A stretch of 64,000 nt of DNA, from the NCBI GenBank assembly GCA_029204045.2, contig CM055063.1, forward strand, positions 27,039,721 through 27,103,720, given 5' to 3'. Below, piece after piece: positions 40,241-52,552 of this stretch (positions within the stretch are counted from its first letter, which is position 1; each line of letters opens with the position of its first letter). A program made the translations under genes and the position numbers. The DNA is from Tillandsia leiboldiana (lineage: Eukaryota; Streptophyta; Magnoliopsida; Poales; Bromeliaceae). Under the pieces are notes generated by a model that saw only the letters and a list, made by a program, of their open reading frames with translations, was not told where the DNA came from and made no database searches.

Positions 40241-41432
40241 GTGCCTCTTCTCCACAGTTTGAGAACTTTTGGAGCTTCTTCTTGGAGAGCCTTTTTTTAT
40301 AGAGGAACCTCATCCACCCCACATCACTCCTAGGCTCCATTGGAGGATCTAAGAAGCTCAAACTTCATCTTCTTCCCCAAGCTTGAGAGCTCCACCATTG
40401 TTGCAGCTGCAGCATTCTCCGCCGACATTTCGTGCGTGACCTCCCCAGGACAAACCCCTTAGAGTTTATGGTTGGAATTTTGAGGAGAACTTCAAAAGAT
40501 GTAGATCTACAACTTTCCTATCGATCACTTCCCTCCATTCTCGAGTTTTCTTGGGGGTTTTACATCAACTCTGGAGCACTCGTGCACAGGGCGGAGTTCT
40601 GGACAGTGTTTAGTATTTATGGATTTTCTTGGTTATTTGTGCATGAATTTTGGAGTTTAAGGGCTTGATTTTCATCAACACTCACAGAGGAACACGTTGG
40701 TACCCTTCTTGGAGATTTTGTAGGTGATGTACACATGTATTTTTACAGTTCTTGTTGACCCCGTGACAGAGATAAGTGTAAATTTTCTATTTTGGCATTG
40801 TTGTGATGTTTGGACTTTGGGGATGCAGATTTCGTGGGACTTAAAGATGGCTGTTGGGACTTAAAGAAGGATTTTTGTGGATTTGGTGTTGTTCTTAGGA
40901 TAGAGTAGGACTTAGAAACCAAGATTGGAGCTTTACTTTGAGGTATATATTGCTGAATTTGCATCTCTTTTCCCTTTTGGCTGAATTCTGAAATTCTGCG
41001 CTGAGGTCGCCGTTTTTGATTCGTTGGAATCTTAGGAGCCTAAGGAATGTGCACGCCAAGTTTCATCTCGATCGGACTCCGGATCGTTGCGTTCTAGGTG
41101 GGTTAGATTTCCTCCAAAATTAGCGGGCTTCCTATTAATTCTATTATTATAGTTGTCAAGCATGCTAGTGGTAGTGCTACTCTTGGTACTGATGATAGAT
41201 GTAGAGTTGTGGAACTTTGACTAGCACCATGTCATATGTTGTATGATCCCTGACCAGACTTTAGAAAACTCTTAATCTGGGTACATTCTAGCTACATTCG
41301 AACTTCTTACACTTGCATTATCTTTCTCTCCTGACTTAGTGTCTATCCTCGCCCGAGTATTGGACCGAGTGGTCGGGGTAGTGTAGGATGGATGTGACGC
41401 TCGTGCCTGGGGGCCGAGTGGAGTCTGGTAGT

Positions 41433-43974
41433 GTCACGTCCTGGTGGTTCTCAGTGAGCGGAAGAAAACGTGCATATATTTTTTTTTGAAATAACCTCGC
41501 CCACCGGTGCGCGCCAGACCCGCCACATATACAAATTCACCCCACAAACGGACGGAGTTTCCTTTGTATATGCACGGCGTCTCGATTTCAACACATACTT
41601 TAACCATGCAGTCACAATGAAATCAAAAGGAGAGATCACACTTAATCATAACTATAATTACTACAACAAGATTGAAAGGATAAATCCATAGGTTTGAAAA
41701 ACAGTGTCCACACGACACCCGGTTTTAAAAATGTTTTCGCAATCTCTTTTAGGCGGCAACATAACTTGAAATGATAAATCCACGGGTTTGGAAAGCAGTG
41801 CCCACACGACACTTAGTTTGAAAACGTTTTCGAAACCATTTTGCTATTTGAAAACATGCCGCATACAAGTCTAAGATAAACACAATAAAAGATGTCACCA
41901 CTAAGTCAGGATCTCAACCCAACATCCACATTATTCCACTAACAAGTAAACACTAGCTTACTAGACAAAAGCAATAGAGAGATAACCGAAAGTAAATAAG
42001 ACATTCGTCGGGCTCAAACGGCTAAGATCCTCTAAACACTGTCTCACCGTCGTCCCGGTTCCCACCCCTGTTCGGATCTGTCACAGTATGGGTAGTCAGT
42101 GACAAATAAAGTAGATGAAAATAGGTGAATGCTATAAAAACTGTAATGAACAAACCGATACACCAGAGCATTCCACTTCCCCCTCATGAATCACCATATC
42201 CCCTGTTTAGTCAAAACGAAACAAGTGCCGGGAGGTCTATGGACCCCCGGCGAAGGTACATTTTGCTCACACTTTGATGCCTCCAACCCCTCCACGGTAC
42301 TTGTGCAGCACCTTAAGTAATTCGCGAGGGGTCCCCCCTACGTCATCTTGTGGGGTACACGGGTCAACGTACCATCTTTCCGAAAAAATACACCATGTGC
42401 GGTGGCCAGACCGACGGTGTGCGTGTAAACAATCTTGAGCATAAATGCCGAAGCCGACGTGTAATAAAGCACCGCGACATTCGTCGCCGCAGTTAGAGTT
42501 AAAAGAGCGGGATTCTCATGCAATGGGGTTAGACAGTTCACAAAATATACGCCTACTTTATTTTCACAAGATACGACGGGAACGACCGTACACCGAAATG
42601 TAATAAAGTACCCACCTCAAATCGCGTCGACCGAAACTCCGAAAATCGACCCGTACCTTCGGATGACACCTGGACCTAAAAGAAAGTCCCCCAACAGGGC
42701 ATAACAGGTAAGATACGACTCTCATAAGGAAAACACAACTCCGAAAGCGCAAACAAAAGGACTAACGACTCACGGTGGCGGCGGCGACGGTGGCGACGAA
42801 GCGGCCCCCCGCGCGCGGCACGTGCGCCGCGTGCGGTGCAGCCGCGCGGGCGCCTGCCCTGCGCGGTGCATGCGGCGGCCGCGCGGGCACCAGCCCCGCG
42901 CGACATGTGCACGCCGCGTGCGGTGCAGCCGCACGGGCGCCTGCCTCGCGCGGCGCCGCACGCGGTGTGGCCACGCTGGCACCTGCCCCGCGCGGCGCCT
43001 GCGCTGCGTGCTGTGCGGCAGCGCGGGTCCCTGCCCTGCGCGGTGCGGCACAAGGTGCGGCCGCGCTGGCGCCTGCCCCGCGCGGCGCGCGAGCCGCGTG
43101 CGGTGCGGCCGCGCGGGTGCCAGCCCCGCGCGGCGCTGCACACGGTGCGGCCGCGCGGGTACCAGCCTCGCGCGGCGCTGCCCACATTGCGGCAGCGCGG
43201 GCACTAATCCCGCGCGGCACTGCACACGGTGCGGCCGCGCGGTACCCTAGGGTTTCGCGGCCCGCGTGCGGTGCGGCGATGGCGGCGACGACAGCGATAA
43301 GAGCAACAAGAACGGCGAAAGATCCACAAATGCCAAAACCTAGAATGATGAAATCGTAAAAATAAGCTAACCTCGATCTATCGGGGGTGATGACCCGATC
43401 TCGTTCTTCGCAATGCTGAGGATCCGGATCCACTCCCCGTAGATGGTGGCGTCTCGTTCTCCGGTCTCCGTCACGTTGATCGGGAACGATCGGGTTCCTC
43501 CGCTTTCTCCTTCTCTCTTTCTTTTTCCTCCGGTTAGGGTTGTCTTTTCTTTTTTCTTTTTTTTTTTCTCTTTTCTCTCTTTTCTCTCCGGCTAGGGTTT
43601 TCTCTTTTCTTTCGGCAAAACAGATTTCTCCCTTTGTATTTACGTTAAAACCCACATCCGGATATTTATTATTAAAAATAAATATCTATTCCCACGAGAT
43701 AATTCCACAATTCCTCGAAAAGTGTGCCAGATCTTTAGCACGGATTCCGATGCACACTACAGTTACCGTGACCTTCAAAACCCCATTCCGGAGAATCCGT
43801 AAGTCGGATTTTAGATCCGAGTGCACCGCCGTTCATCATTTTTTGAGCTCTATCACAAAAAAATACCCACACCGCATGATAGTCAACTTAAGAAAACTCG
43901 ATAATTCGATTTTCCCTAACATGTAATTTATTAGCAACTGGGTAAAACGATACACAAAAAGTCGTGATATTACA
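41433..43974 (-). repeat. G2 3' LTR
   Basis: 2542 bp. Minus-strand start TGTAATATCACGAC at 43974. It includes a GC-rich minisatellite (42838-43250), a CT-rich tract (43510-43615) and the G0-like 3' part. No gene is present; the long alanine/arginine-rich frames over the minisatellite are composition artefacts. Confidence 0.9.
42838..43250. repeat. GC-rich minisatellite of about 42-48 bp units in the G2 3' LTR
   Basis: About nine or ten units containing GCGCGGGCNCCTGCCCCGCG and GTGCGGCC. Nearly all units are CpG-dense. It is present again at 57905-58320 in the other LTR with unit rearrangements. Confidence 0.85.
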
Positions 43975-44016
43975 CCACACACCCCTTAAAAGAAGTTTCG
44001 TCATCGAAACTTATCC
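43975..44016 (-). other. G2 polypurine tract and 3' end of internal region
   Basis: The minus strand carries AAGGGGTGTGTGG directly before the 3' LTR, preceded by TTTCGATGACGAAACTTC, as usual at the end of Tekay-type internal regions. Confidence 0.65.
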
Positions 44017-44332
44017 TCAACCCTCGCTAAACAAATCGGGAAAACACTCTCTCATCTTCGTCTCTAGTTCCCAAGTCGCCTCACGCTTCTCATGGTTACT
44101 CCATTGCACTTTCACGTAGGGGATCGTTCGGTTGCGTAGCTTCTTATCTTCACGCGTCAATATTCGTACTGGCGTTTCCTCGAAGCTCAAGTCCTCACGC
44201 AACTCGATGGCAGAGACATCGAGGATGTGCGACGAATCGGGAAGGTAGTTTCGGAGCATCGAGACATGAAACACGTTGTGTACCCGTTCGAGGTTTGGCG
44301 GTAAGGCCAACCGGTATGCATCGAGCCCATGC
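44017..44332 (-). pseudogene. pol: G2 integrase C-terminus with chromodomain
   Basis: About 105 codons on the minus strand, beginning at the junction with nested LTR L1. It has the LALPPNLERVHNVFHVSMLR block typical of the end of Gypsy integrase, then a chromodomain-like segment (VKVQWSNHEKREATWELE) and a stop at 44017. Chromodomains are thought to target integration to marked heterochromatin. It is separated from the rest of integrase by 8.2 kb of nested insertion and about 110 missing residues. Confidence 0.85.
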
Positions 44333-44725
44333 TGTCACGCCCCGGAGTCGAAACTGCGACCCGGGCTTGCCAACATATCCGCCATCTGTACGGAAACTGC
44401 CGTACAGACGAAGCGTCTACCCTACAAAAATCTATAGCTAACCATGTATCAGAGCTGAAATAGAACTAATAGCTACAGAAATCCACTGAACATCTGATAT
44501 AAATAAAATCTCAATACAAAGTCTCTCAGCCATAAATAGTAAAAGCAATCCTCACAGATCTCTCAGAATGTTTAGTACAAAAGTGGAAACATAAGATACC
44601 GGGTACATCTACCACAGACTCTCCATGCTGGTAAGGAACTAATCAGCCACGTCCTCACCTCGATCTGCTGTCTCCGCGTGAACCAAGCAGGAACAGCTAC
44701 CTCAAACCTGTCACCGCAGCGGGTG

Positions 44726-44753
44726 TGAGATCTACTGCAGAAGGCAGATCTCA
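44726..44753 (-). other. Conserved LTR stem-loop (L1 copy, covarying)
   Basis: TGAGATCT (44726-44733) pairs with AGATCTCA (44746-44753). Compared with the TGAGAACT / AGTTCTCA version, the sixth position changes on both arms so that pairing is kept. Confidence 0.65.
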
Positions 44754-45511
44754 GTGGGTACCGTCCCAATATCCACGGTATGCCCACTAAGTCTACTGAA
44801 GGCAAAACAGATAGGTATGCAGATAGATAGATAATGGGTAAGCTGAAAGAAAACTACAGCTAAAAGTCTCAATCATAAAGCTCAAGAAACTCTATCGATA
44901 ACATGATATGCATACACCCTCTACTGCTAAGATGCCTCAGTATCGATGCTCAAAGGAAAGAAACCCATCTAAGAACATGCAATGAAACTCACTCACCCAT
45001 ATCACCGAATCTCAATGACTGTCCCTCTTTGGACCAGTCAAACCTGCGCTCATCTACTGCCACTCATGCCCAAACAGGGCTTGGTCTTACGTAGGGTGTC
45101 CCTCAAGGACTATCTCAATAACCACATCGCAGCCTCGTTAGGCTCGGCATCATCATCGAATCCGGAGCGTAGCTCGCGGGGAGCGACCCCGCGAACTCAA
45201 GTATCTCACAACTGGCATAAAACCTCAGTCTCAGCAGGCTATGGTCCACGATCAAATAGATCGGTAACTCGATGCTCAAAAGCACACAACTCAGGCGGGA
45301 AAAGAGACTCCACGACTCAACAGGAAATGCCCAAATCCTCACATAATCTGTCGGAGAACTCTCTACGACTCAATCTGATAATGGACAACCCATGGCTAAG
45401 TCGGGAAACCTCCACGACTCGATCTGCCAGAACCCCAAAGCTCACAGCTAAAACATAAACCACGATCTAGAGTAACCCAATCCGAGAATAAATCCTCAAT
45501 CATCCGCACTG

Positions 45512-45874
45512 GAGGCCTGGAAATTCCGAAAGACTAACGCCTACAACCCAAATCAAACAAGAACAGGCTGCAGGCGCAGCCGCCCGTAGCTTTCGCCCCT
45601 AAGGTGAAACAAATACCCAATCTCTCACATAAGAGGCTTGGAAATTCTGAAAGACTAACGCCTACAACCCAAATCAAACAAGAACAGGCTGCAGGCGCAG
45701 CCGCCCGTAGCTTCCGCCCCTAAGGTGATACAAATACCCAATCTCTCACATAAGAGGCTTGGAAATTCCGAAAGACTAACGCCTACAACCCAAATCAAAC
45801 AAGAACAGGCTGCAGGCGCAGCCGCCCGTAGCTTCAGCCCCTAAGGTGATACAAATACCCAATCTCTCATGACA
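45512..45874 (-). repeat. 121-bp tandem triplication in L1
   Basis: Three near-identical units start at 45512, 45633 and 45754; each contains the inverse core motif (45552, 45673, 45794). Confidence 0.9.
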
Positions 45875-46874
45875 CTAGAAACTCGTCTCACAAAGCTCTT
45901 AAAAATCTACTCGGCCCTCCGGCACGAGAACACATGCATCTCTAACTACCTGGACCATTCATAATGTTCTCAATATTTAAAAACCCTTTAAAAGCGGAGT
46001 TTCACTTAAAATCGGTTACAAAAATATTATGAAGGTCCAGGGGCAACCCGAATCTCAGGAAAAAATATGCAGTCTAGTGTCAAAACATTCCTAGATCATG
46101 CTAAAAATATCTGGGGCTCATGGATATCTTTCTACAATTTTCTTGGCAACTATCAGATTATTAATATACAATAATTAAGCTAAAAATGATCAACATGCTT
46201 ACAGAAGCATTAGAGGGCATTCCATAAATCTCGAAGAATTTCCAACCCACCTAGAAAGCTTTCCGTAGGCAAGCCGAAATCGGGGTCGCGCCGAATCGAC
46301 AATCTGACGAAAAATCTGATCTTGCGCCTCGCGCGCGCACGGTCGCGCACCCCGAAAAATTCCCGGAAGCCCACGCTACAGCCACGAGTCCTCAACCAAC
46401 TCACTGCGCACCTCGGCTCCTTCTCAGCCTACCCAGCACCACACGTGCATGCATGCATGCATGCGACTGTTGCGGCCCCGCGTAGTAAATCCAACAGCAC
46501 AAGCTGTTTCCAGCACAAGCATGGAAAAAGAGAGAAGAACACCTTCAAACTAACTCAATAAATCGCTCCAAATCCATATGATAAACCCAATAGCTCAACA
46601 AGGAAATAACTGTCAACTTACCTCCAATGAAAGTTAACGCGCGCGCGGCCCAGCTTCTCTCCAAGCAGCAGGAACCCAAAAAGCACTCTTCTTCTTCTCC
46701 TTCACTTCCTTGCTTTCTTCCTTTCTTTTCTTTCCTTAGGTCATTGTGGAGAAAAAGCAGGGTGAAAAGCTTGTATAAATATACCACGATTGGGGAAAAC
46801 ACATAAAGGAAGTGAAATTACCTTGTTGCCCTCCAAAATATCCAAACAGAAACCATAATTCGGGCTCTCAATGG

Positions 46875-46995
46875 GCTGTGTACCGGTACCCCAAGCTGGG
46901 TACCGGTACACCTCATGGTGTTCCGGAACAAAGGGGCTTGTTCCAGAACTCATGTGCTAGTTCCGGAACTCAGCCCCTTGTTCCGGAACTCAACA
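46875..46995. repeat. CCGG-centred palindromes in L1
   Basis: GTACCGGTAC twice as an inverted pair near 46880-46912, then several TTCCGGAA palindromes to 46990. The same design occurs in the G3 LTR at 49463-49545. Confidence 0.75.
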
Positions 46996-47403
46996 CTCCA
47001 GCTGTCACGCCCCGGGGTCGAAACTGCGACCCGGGCTCGCCAACAGATCCGCCATCTGTACGGAAACTGCCGTACAGACGAAGCGTCTACCCTGCAAGTC
47101 AGATCTATAGCTATAATGTATCAGAGCTGAAAAAGAACCAGTAGCTACAGAAATCCACTGAACATCTGATATAATAAAAAAAACTCAATACAAAGTCTCT
47201 CAGCTACAAAAGTACAAGAAATCCTCACTGATCTCTCAGAATGTCCAGTACAAAAGTGGAGTCATAAAATACCCAAGGTACATCTACCTCTGACTCTCAG
47301 TGCTGGTAAGGAACTAAACGGCCACGTCCTCACCTCGATCAGCTGACTCCGCGCGAGCTAAGCCGGAACAGCAGCCTCAGGAAACCTGTCACCGCAGCGG
47401 GTG

Positions 47404-47430
47404 TGAGAACTACTGCAAAGGTAGTTCCCA
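47404..47430 (-). other. Conserved LTR stem-loop (G3 copy)
   Basis: TGAGAACTAC (47404-47413) against GTAGTTCCCA (47421-47430). The one deviation becomes a G-U pair in the minus-strand RNA, which is the sense strand of G3. Confidence 0.65.
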
Positions 47431-49351
47431 GTGGGTACCGTCTCAAAATCCACGGTATGCCCACTAAGTCTACTGGAGGCACAACAGATAGGTATGCAGA
47501 TAGATAGATAGATAAAAGCTGAAAGGAACTAGCTATCATGTCTCAATCATCATGCTCAAGAAACTCTACAAATGATGAAGATATGCATACACCTACTACT
47601 GCTAACACGCCTCAAGTATCATGCTCAAAGGAAAACTCATCTATGAACAGGCTATGAAACTCACTCACACATATCACCCAATCCCAATGACTGTCCCTCT
47701 TTGGACCAGTCAATCAAGCCTGCGCTCATCTACTGCCGCGCATCCCGTAGGAACGGACTTACGTAGGCATCCACTGCCGCACATCCCGGAGGAACGGACT
47801 TACGTAGGGTGTCCCTCTAGGACCATCTCAGTAATCACATCGCAGCCTCGTCAGGCTCGGTATCATCATCGCACCCGGGGCGTAGCTCGAGGGGAGCGAC
47901 CCCACCGAACTCAAGTATCTCAAGTATCTCAAGTATCTCATAACTGGCATAAAAAGCCAGGCTCAGCAGGCTATAATCCACGATCAAACAGATCGGATCT
48001 CAATGCTCAACTAGCATAACTCAGTCGGAGGAAGACTCCACGACTCGAACAGAAAAGCCCAAACACTCTCACAGCTATGTCGGAGAACCCTCAAGGACTC
48101 AATCTGATAATGCACGCCCCGTGGCTGAGTCGGGAAACCTCCACGACTCGATCTGCCAGAGCCCCCAAAACTCTCAAGGCTAAGTGGGAGAACCATCTCC
48201 ACCACTAAATCAGTACACGACCCATGATCTAGAGTAACCCAATCAGGGAATACATCCTCAATACCCCGCGAACTCAAGTATCTCAAAACTCTCTCATGAC
48301 ACTAGAAAGTCATCTCATAATGCTCTAAAAATCCACTCGGCCCTCTGGCACGAGAACACATGCATTCTGAACCTACTCAACCCCTCGGGAAGATCTCAAT
48401 ATTTTAAAACTCTTTTCAAAACCCAGTTTTCATTAAAACAGGTCCGACGATTTTTAAAACGGTTCAGATGCCAATATAAAGCCAACTAAACATGCAGTCT
48501 AGTGTCAAATCACTTCTAGATCATGCTAAAAATATCTGGGGCTTGCAATTGTATTCCTACAATTTTCTAGGCAACTATCAGATTTACCAGCTATGCAAAT
48601 AATTAAGCTAAACATGATCAACATGCATTCAATAGCTTTAAAGGGCATTCCATACATCTTGAAGAAATTCCAACCCACCTCAAATGCTTTCCGAAGGCCG
48701 CGCCGAAATCGGAGAAGAAACGGGCGAAAACAGACGAAAAACAGCACTGTGCCTCTCGCGCGCACGCGCGCCGTCGCGCGTCTCGGAAAAATCCACGAAG
48801 CTCCGATCAATCCTCTATCACACTCCCCAAGGTCTCAGCAAGGTCTCCACCTGATCTCGGTCCAAACCGATGTCGCTCCGGAATCCTCCTGCGCACCCAG
48901 TCCGCGCCCTCGCCGCGGCTCCGCACAGTGTGCAGGGCCCTCGCCGCGCTCCTCGCGGCCCGGACAGCACTCCGCTGCACCCTCTCATGGCAGGGAAGAA
49001 GAAAAGATGGAATTAATCCATTTCCCAAGCTCAAAATCAATCTCTGTCCGAATCCGAAAATCCGCGGAAAAGTCGAAAATCCAAAACTCGGAGAAATGCA
49101 ACGTACTCACCTCCACCGTGTCCGCGCACGCACACGAGCCCCAACCGGGCTCTCCAACCGGGCAAGCTCCCTGTCGCGCTCACGATCCACATCCGAAGCC
49201 TCGGCGCGAAGAACAGTCCTCCAAAAATCCACAGCCAACTCTCTCTCTCAATCTCAATCTCTCCCTTTCTCTCATTCTTCCTCTCACTCTTTCTCACTTT
49301 CTTTTTCTTTCTCTGGTTTCCCCCAACGAAAAGGGAGGAGGAGGAGGAGTC

Positions 49352-49545
49352 TTATATAGAGAGGAGAGGTCTACAAAGTCAACAGAGTGGTTGGAACAGA
49401 AGAAGCCCATACCTCAAGCTACAGTGCACCAAACCGAGCTAACTGGGCACTTTCTGTGCTTGTGTACCGGTACCACCCACTTGGTACCGGTACACGGGCC
49501 CTGGTTCCGGAACCAAATGGCTGGTTCCGGAACCAAGCCACCCAA
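49352..49545 (-). promoter_or_regulatory. G3 LTR promoter: TATA box and upstream palindromes
   Basis: Minus strand TATATAAG at about 49352-49358. Upstream of it (49463-49545) lie TGTACCGGTACC / GGTACCGGTACA as an inverted pair and two copies of TGGTTCCGGAACCA. Confidence 0.6.
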
Positions 49546-50962
49546 AAGCTCCAGAACTAGCCAGAAAATCTCCGAAATGCCCCGTCAACTCACTTTCTCG
49601 CCTCGGGACCTCCGCATCACCCCGAAACCAACCGAACACCTCTGTAAACTCATAATACACATGTCCCAAGGGATCAAATCACATCAAACCCATCCATGAA
49701 ACCAATGCTCGACCCGCAAGCCCTCAATCCGACGCCAACTCACTTTTCTACAAAAAAGCTTCCGCGTCGCTCCGGGACCACTCGAACCATCCTGTAAACG
49801 AAATTAGAACCTGCTGAAGGTATTTCCACAATAACAGGCTGCCCCGTGGAGTCGGCACACTGCCCGAAACTCCGGTACTCTACACCAGCACCCCAAATCC
49901 GAGCTGCAGCCTCTGTTTTCCTCCAGCTTGCATCCTTTTCGCGCCGCCGACTCACTTTTCGCCCCGGAAGCTTCCGCCACAGTCTAAAATCACCTGAACC
50001 CTGCTGTAAATATGAAATACACATGCTCCAAGAATTTTTAGATTTTTCTGTGAACAATTGCGGAATCGGTGCTCAATGCAAAACCCGATCTCTACACCGC
50101 GCGCCCGCGCGGCACCCTCTGATGGTCTCTCCTCCACCCTTGGATAGTATGCTCATCATCTCCATCACAAAGAAAACCCATCAACAAAGCCAATCCAAGC
50201 TTTCTCTCTCTCTCACAAGAAAAACTGAAATGCACCTTCATGAGGCTCGACGTGTGCTTGCTCCGCTCGGCTTCCGACAGTCGGTCTGCACTAACAGTAC
50301 ACCATCACCTCACTCAATTTCATATTTTAATTCCCCTCAAATCTTCTTCTCCTTCTCCTTCTTCCTCAATTTTCATTTCCTCTGTTTCTTATTTATTTCC
50401 TCTGTTTCATACTTTGGAGAAGACGATGACATGGCATGGTGCTAATTAGTGCTAATTTGAGGTGCTGGGTGCATGGTGCATGGTGCATGGTGGCAAGGAA
50501 ACCCAACATTCTCTCCAAACACCAACACCAACACTAATTCTATACACCCTCTTAATTCCTTTTTCTTTCTTTCTTTCTTTCTCTAATTTCCCTCTCTCAG
50601 ACAAAATAACCAACTTAATTAATTAATTAAATAATCAATCTTAAGCCACTCCAACACACTTTTTGCCCTCGGGGCCTCCGCATCAGTCCGGAACCTCCCG
50701 AACTTCACTGTAAACTGAAAATACACCTGATCGAAACCTTCCCAATTTCTCCGCAAACCACAGTGGAGTCGCGGCTCTAACAAACCAGTCCTCTAATGGC
50801 GCACAATGCCCGAAAAAACTCCGATTCAAGCTGGGGCTTCCTCGTTGATCCGAATCAACCCGAATTCATCTGTAAACACAATTGGAACCCGTCCAAAGCA
50901 ATTTCTCCGCACCGCGCCATCTTGCGGGGTCGGTACACTATCCGAAGTCCCGGTACTCTACA

Positions 50963-52500
50963 CTCTCCCCTCCTTAAAAAGGTTTCGTCCCGAAACCAGA
51001 ACAAATCCATAACACAAGAGGGTGCCTCAAAGAGATGGGGATAGGAGATCCTCAATACATCCTCAGGACAATTAAAAACCCCACCGCGGCCCATACAGCA
51101 ATCCACTGCTCAGAAATTCTCAATTACATTCTCACATCCATCAATAAGACAAGAGACCCAACATCAGGAACATTCCCCAACCCCTAACTCTCGATTTTGA
51201 AAACTAGCCGGCAACGGCGAAAAGTTCGAAAACCTCGAATGGCTAGTGCCTTCACCCCAATCAAACAAGAACAGGCTTCGACACCTTCTCCATTCCTGGA
51301 GCAGCTTTTCGAAATCGTCGAACAGTTCGTCAAGCCTAGACATAAACAGAAAATTGGGAGAGGGCCTTGGAGTTGTTCCTGTTACAACTAGCACTCCAAT
51401 TCCAAAGTTCCAACAGTGGCCACCACTGAACGGTTACCTCATTCCAAGGTTGCACTGCTCGCCTAATCAAGGCGTACAGACCACAATGTCCTCGCCGGGA
51501 TAATGATACACTAAGATCAACCTTACGGCTCCAATAACTCTGTCCACCGGCGTTGCCTCAACCAAAATCCTCCTGAGTACCCAAGTACTCCAGGTTCAAG
51601 GGTCTCTGGATAACTCCATGCTCTCTCTACATCACAGGCAACCATCCATAACTATGCTGGCATCCTCCTCAGCTTTAACTCCTTGAAGCTACACTGGCAT
51701 TGCTTAGTCCAAAAGCCTCTGACCTCTGCCACAATCGTAGGCTTAGGCTAATTCCCACGGCATCACTCTTCGTTGGGTCCCCAGTCACTCTTGCAGCTGA
51801 ATTCAACTGGCCTAACCACAGAACCTTCCAAAGTCGAGCGCAACCTTTCTCAACTTGGCAATTAACTTCTTCTCTCTTAGAAGTTACAGCTCTATCCTCA
51901 AGCACTCCTCATGCTCTATGCCACCTCGGAAATAAATCCAAATCTGTCTGTGCCCGAACCATCATAGAACCCTCACCGTTGTGTACCCACAACGTGGCAT
52001 CACTGCCGTGTACCAACGGCATGGCATCACCACTGTGCATCAACGGTGTGGCATCACCACCGTGTATCGACGGTGTGGTATCATATCCAAATATCAATTT
52101 CTCGGATCCTCACCGTCGTATTCCCACGACGTGGTACTAGGTCACACAGACCCCTCAATCCATCAGGCATGCACAATCGCTGCATCTGAAGTCGGCGCTC
52201 GCCGAGAATGCACAAAGAACTAGATATCCCGATGCAGTCCCCTCTCAAACAGATCGACCTTCTGGGCTTAATCTTGGCAACATGGGGCACACTGCTCCGC
52301 CGTCGCAGAAACTCGCTCCAAGTCCTCATCTACTCTCCCGGTGGTCCAACGGGACAAACTCGACGCTATCAACTCTCGGCGTCCTTATCCAAAAGTGCAT
52401 AACCAAGTGCACCTGATGCTTCTCCTGGATGAACAAGTCCTCAAACACTTTTCCAAGTCCTCAATAACCTATACACCTAGGCTCTGATACCACCCTAATC
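50963..52500 (-). pseudogene. G3 internal region with gag relic
   Basis: The 3' end (50963-51000) is purine-rich on the minus strand (GGAGGGGAGAG). The core motif lies at 51259-51272, about 300 bp from the LTR, matching its place in G1. The stretch 52150-52470 aligns with G1 gag (2160-2550): shared blocks include ATCGCTGCATC, GTCCCCTCTCAAA and GGTCCAACGGGACAAAC-like sequence. No long frame remains. 51950-52090 has a short tandem repeat (GTGTGGCATCACCACCGTGT). The primer site (minus strand TGGTATCAGAGC) is at 52481-52492. Confidence 0.6.
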
Positions 52501-52552
52501 TGTCACACCCCGGAGTCGAAACTGCGACCCGGGCTCGCCAACTGATCCGTCA
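52501..52552 (-). repeat. Stub of G3 5' LTR at a deletion junction
   Basis: TGTCACACCCCGGAGTCG to GATCCGTCAT, about 50 bp, then directly G2 integrase. The junction has a short overlap (about CAT/ATG). Confidence 0.7.

Larger units (their letters stand above)
44333..47002 (-). mobile_element. Truncated LTR L1 inserted in G2 integrase
   Basis: The plus strand begins TGTCACGCCCCGGAG, the inverse of an LTR end; the left flank CATGC would be its TSD. It is 2670 bp, then interrupted by G3 at 47003; the rest is missing. It resembles the G3 LTR, with a 121-bp triplication (45512-45874), the shared stem-loop and CCGG-centred palindromes (46880-46995). Confidence 0.75.
47003..52552 (-). mobile_element. 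Short-internal Gypsy-like element G3 inserted in L1
   Basis: The 3' LTR is 47003-50962 (3960 bp, minus strand TGTAGAGTACCGG...CCCCGGGGCGTGACA); the internal region 50963-52500 is only 1.5 kb; then the primer site and about 50 bp of the 5' LTR (52501-52552), where a deletion joins it to G2 integrase. The left flank CCAGC is the expected TSD. The internal region holds a gag relic and a 3' end like that of G1 but no RT, so G3 is a non-autonomous or decayed member of the G1 group. Confidence 0.8.

Noticed and set aside
42675..43360. Long alanine/arginine-rich ORFs on both strands
   Set aside because: They are products of a GC-rich minisatellite within an LTR, open in several frames on both strands, and repeated in the other LTR.
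46441..46465. ATGC repeat as a functional element
   Set aside because: Short simple-sequence repeat (ACGTGCATGCATGCATGC) of a common kind.
48593..49699. 368-codon plus-strand ORF
   Set aside because: Antisense to the G3 LTR, Ser/Pro/Leu-rich low complexity, spans the TATA/palindrome region; no recognisable domain.
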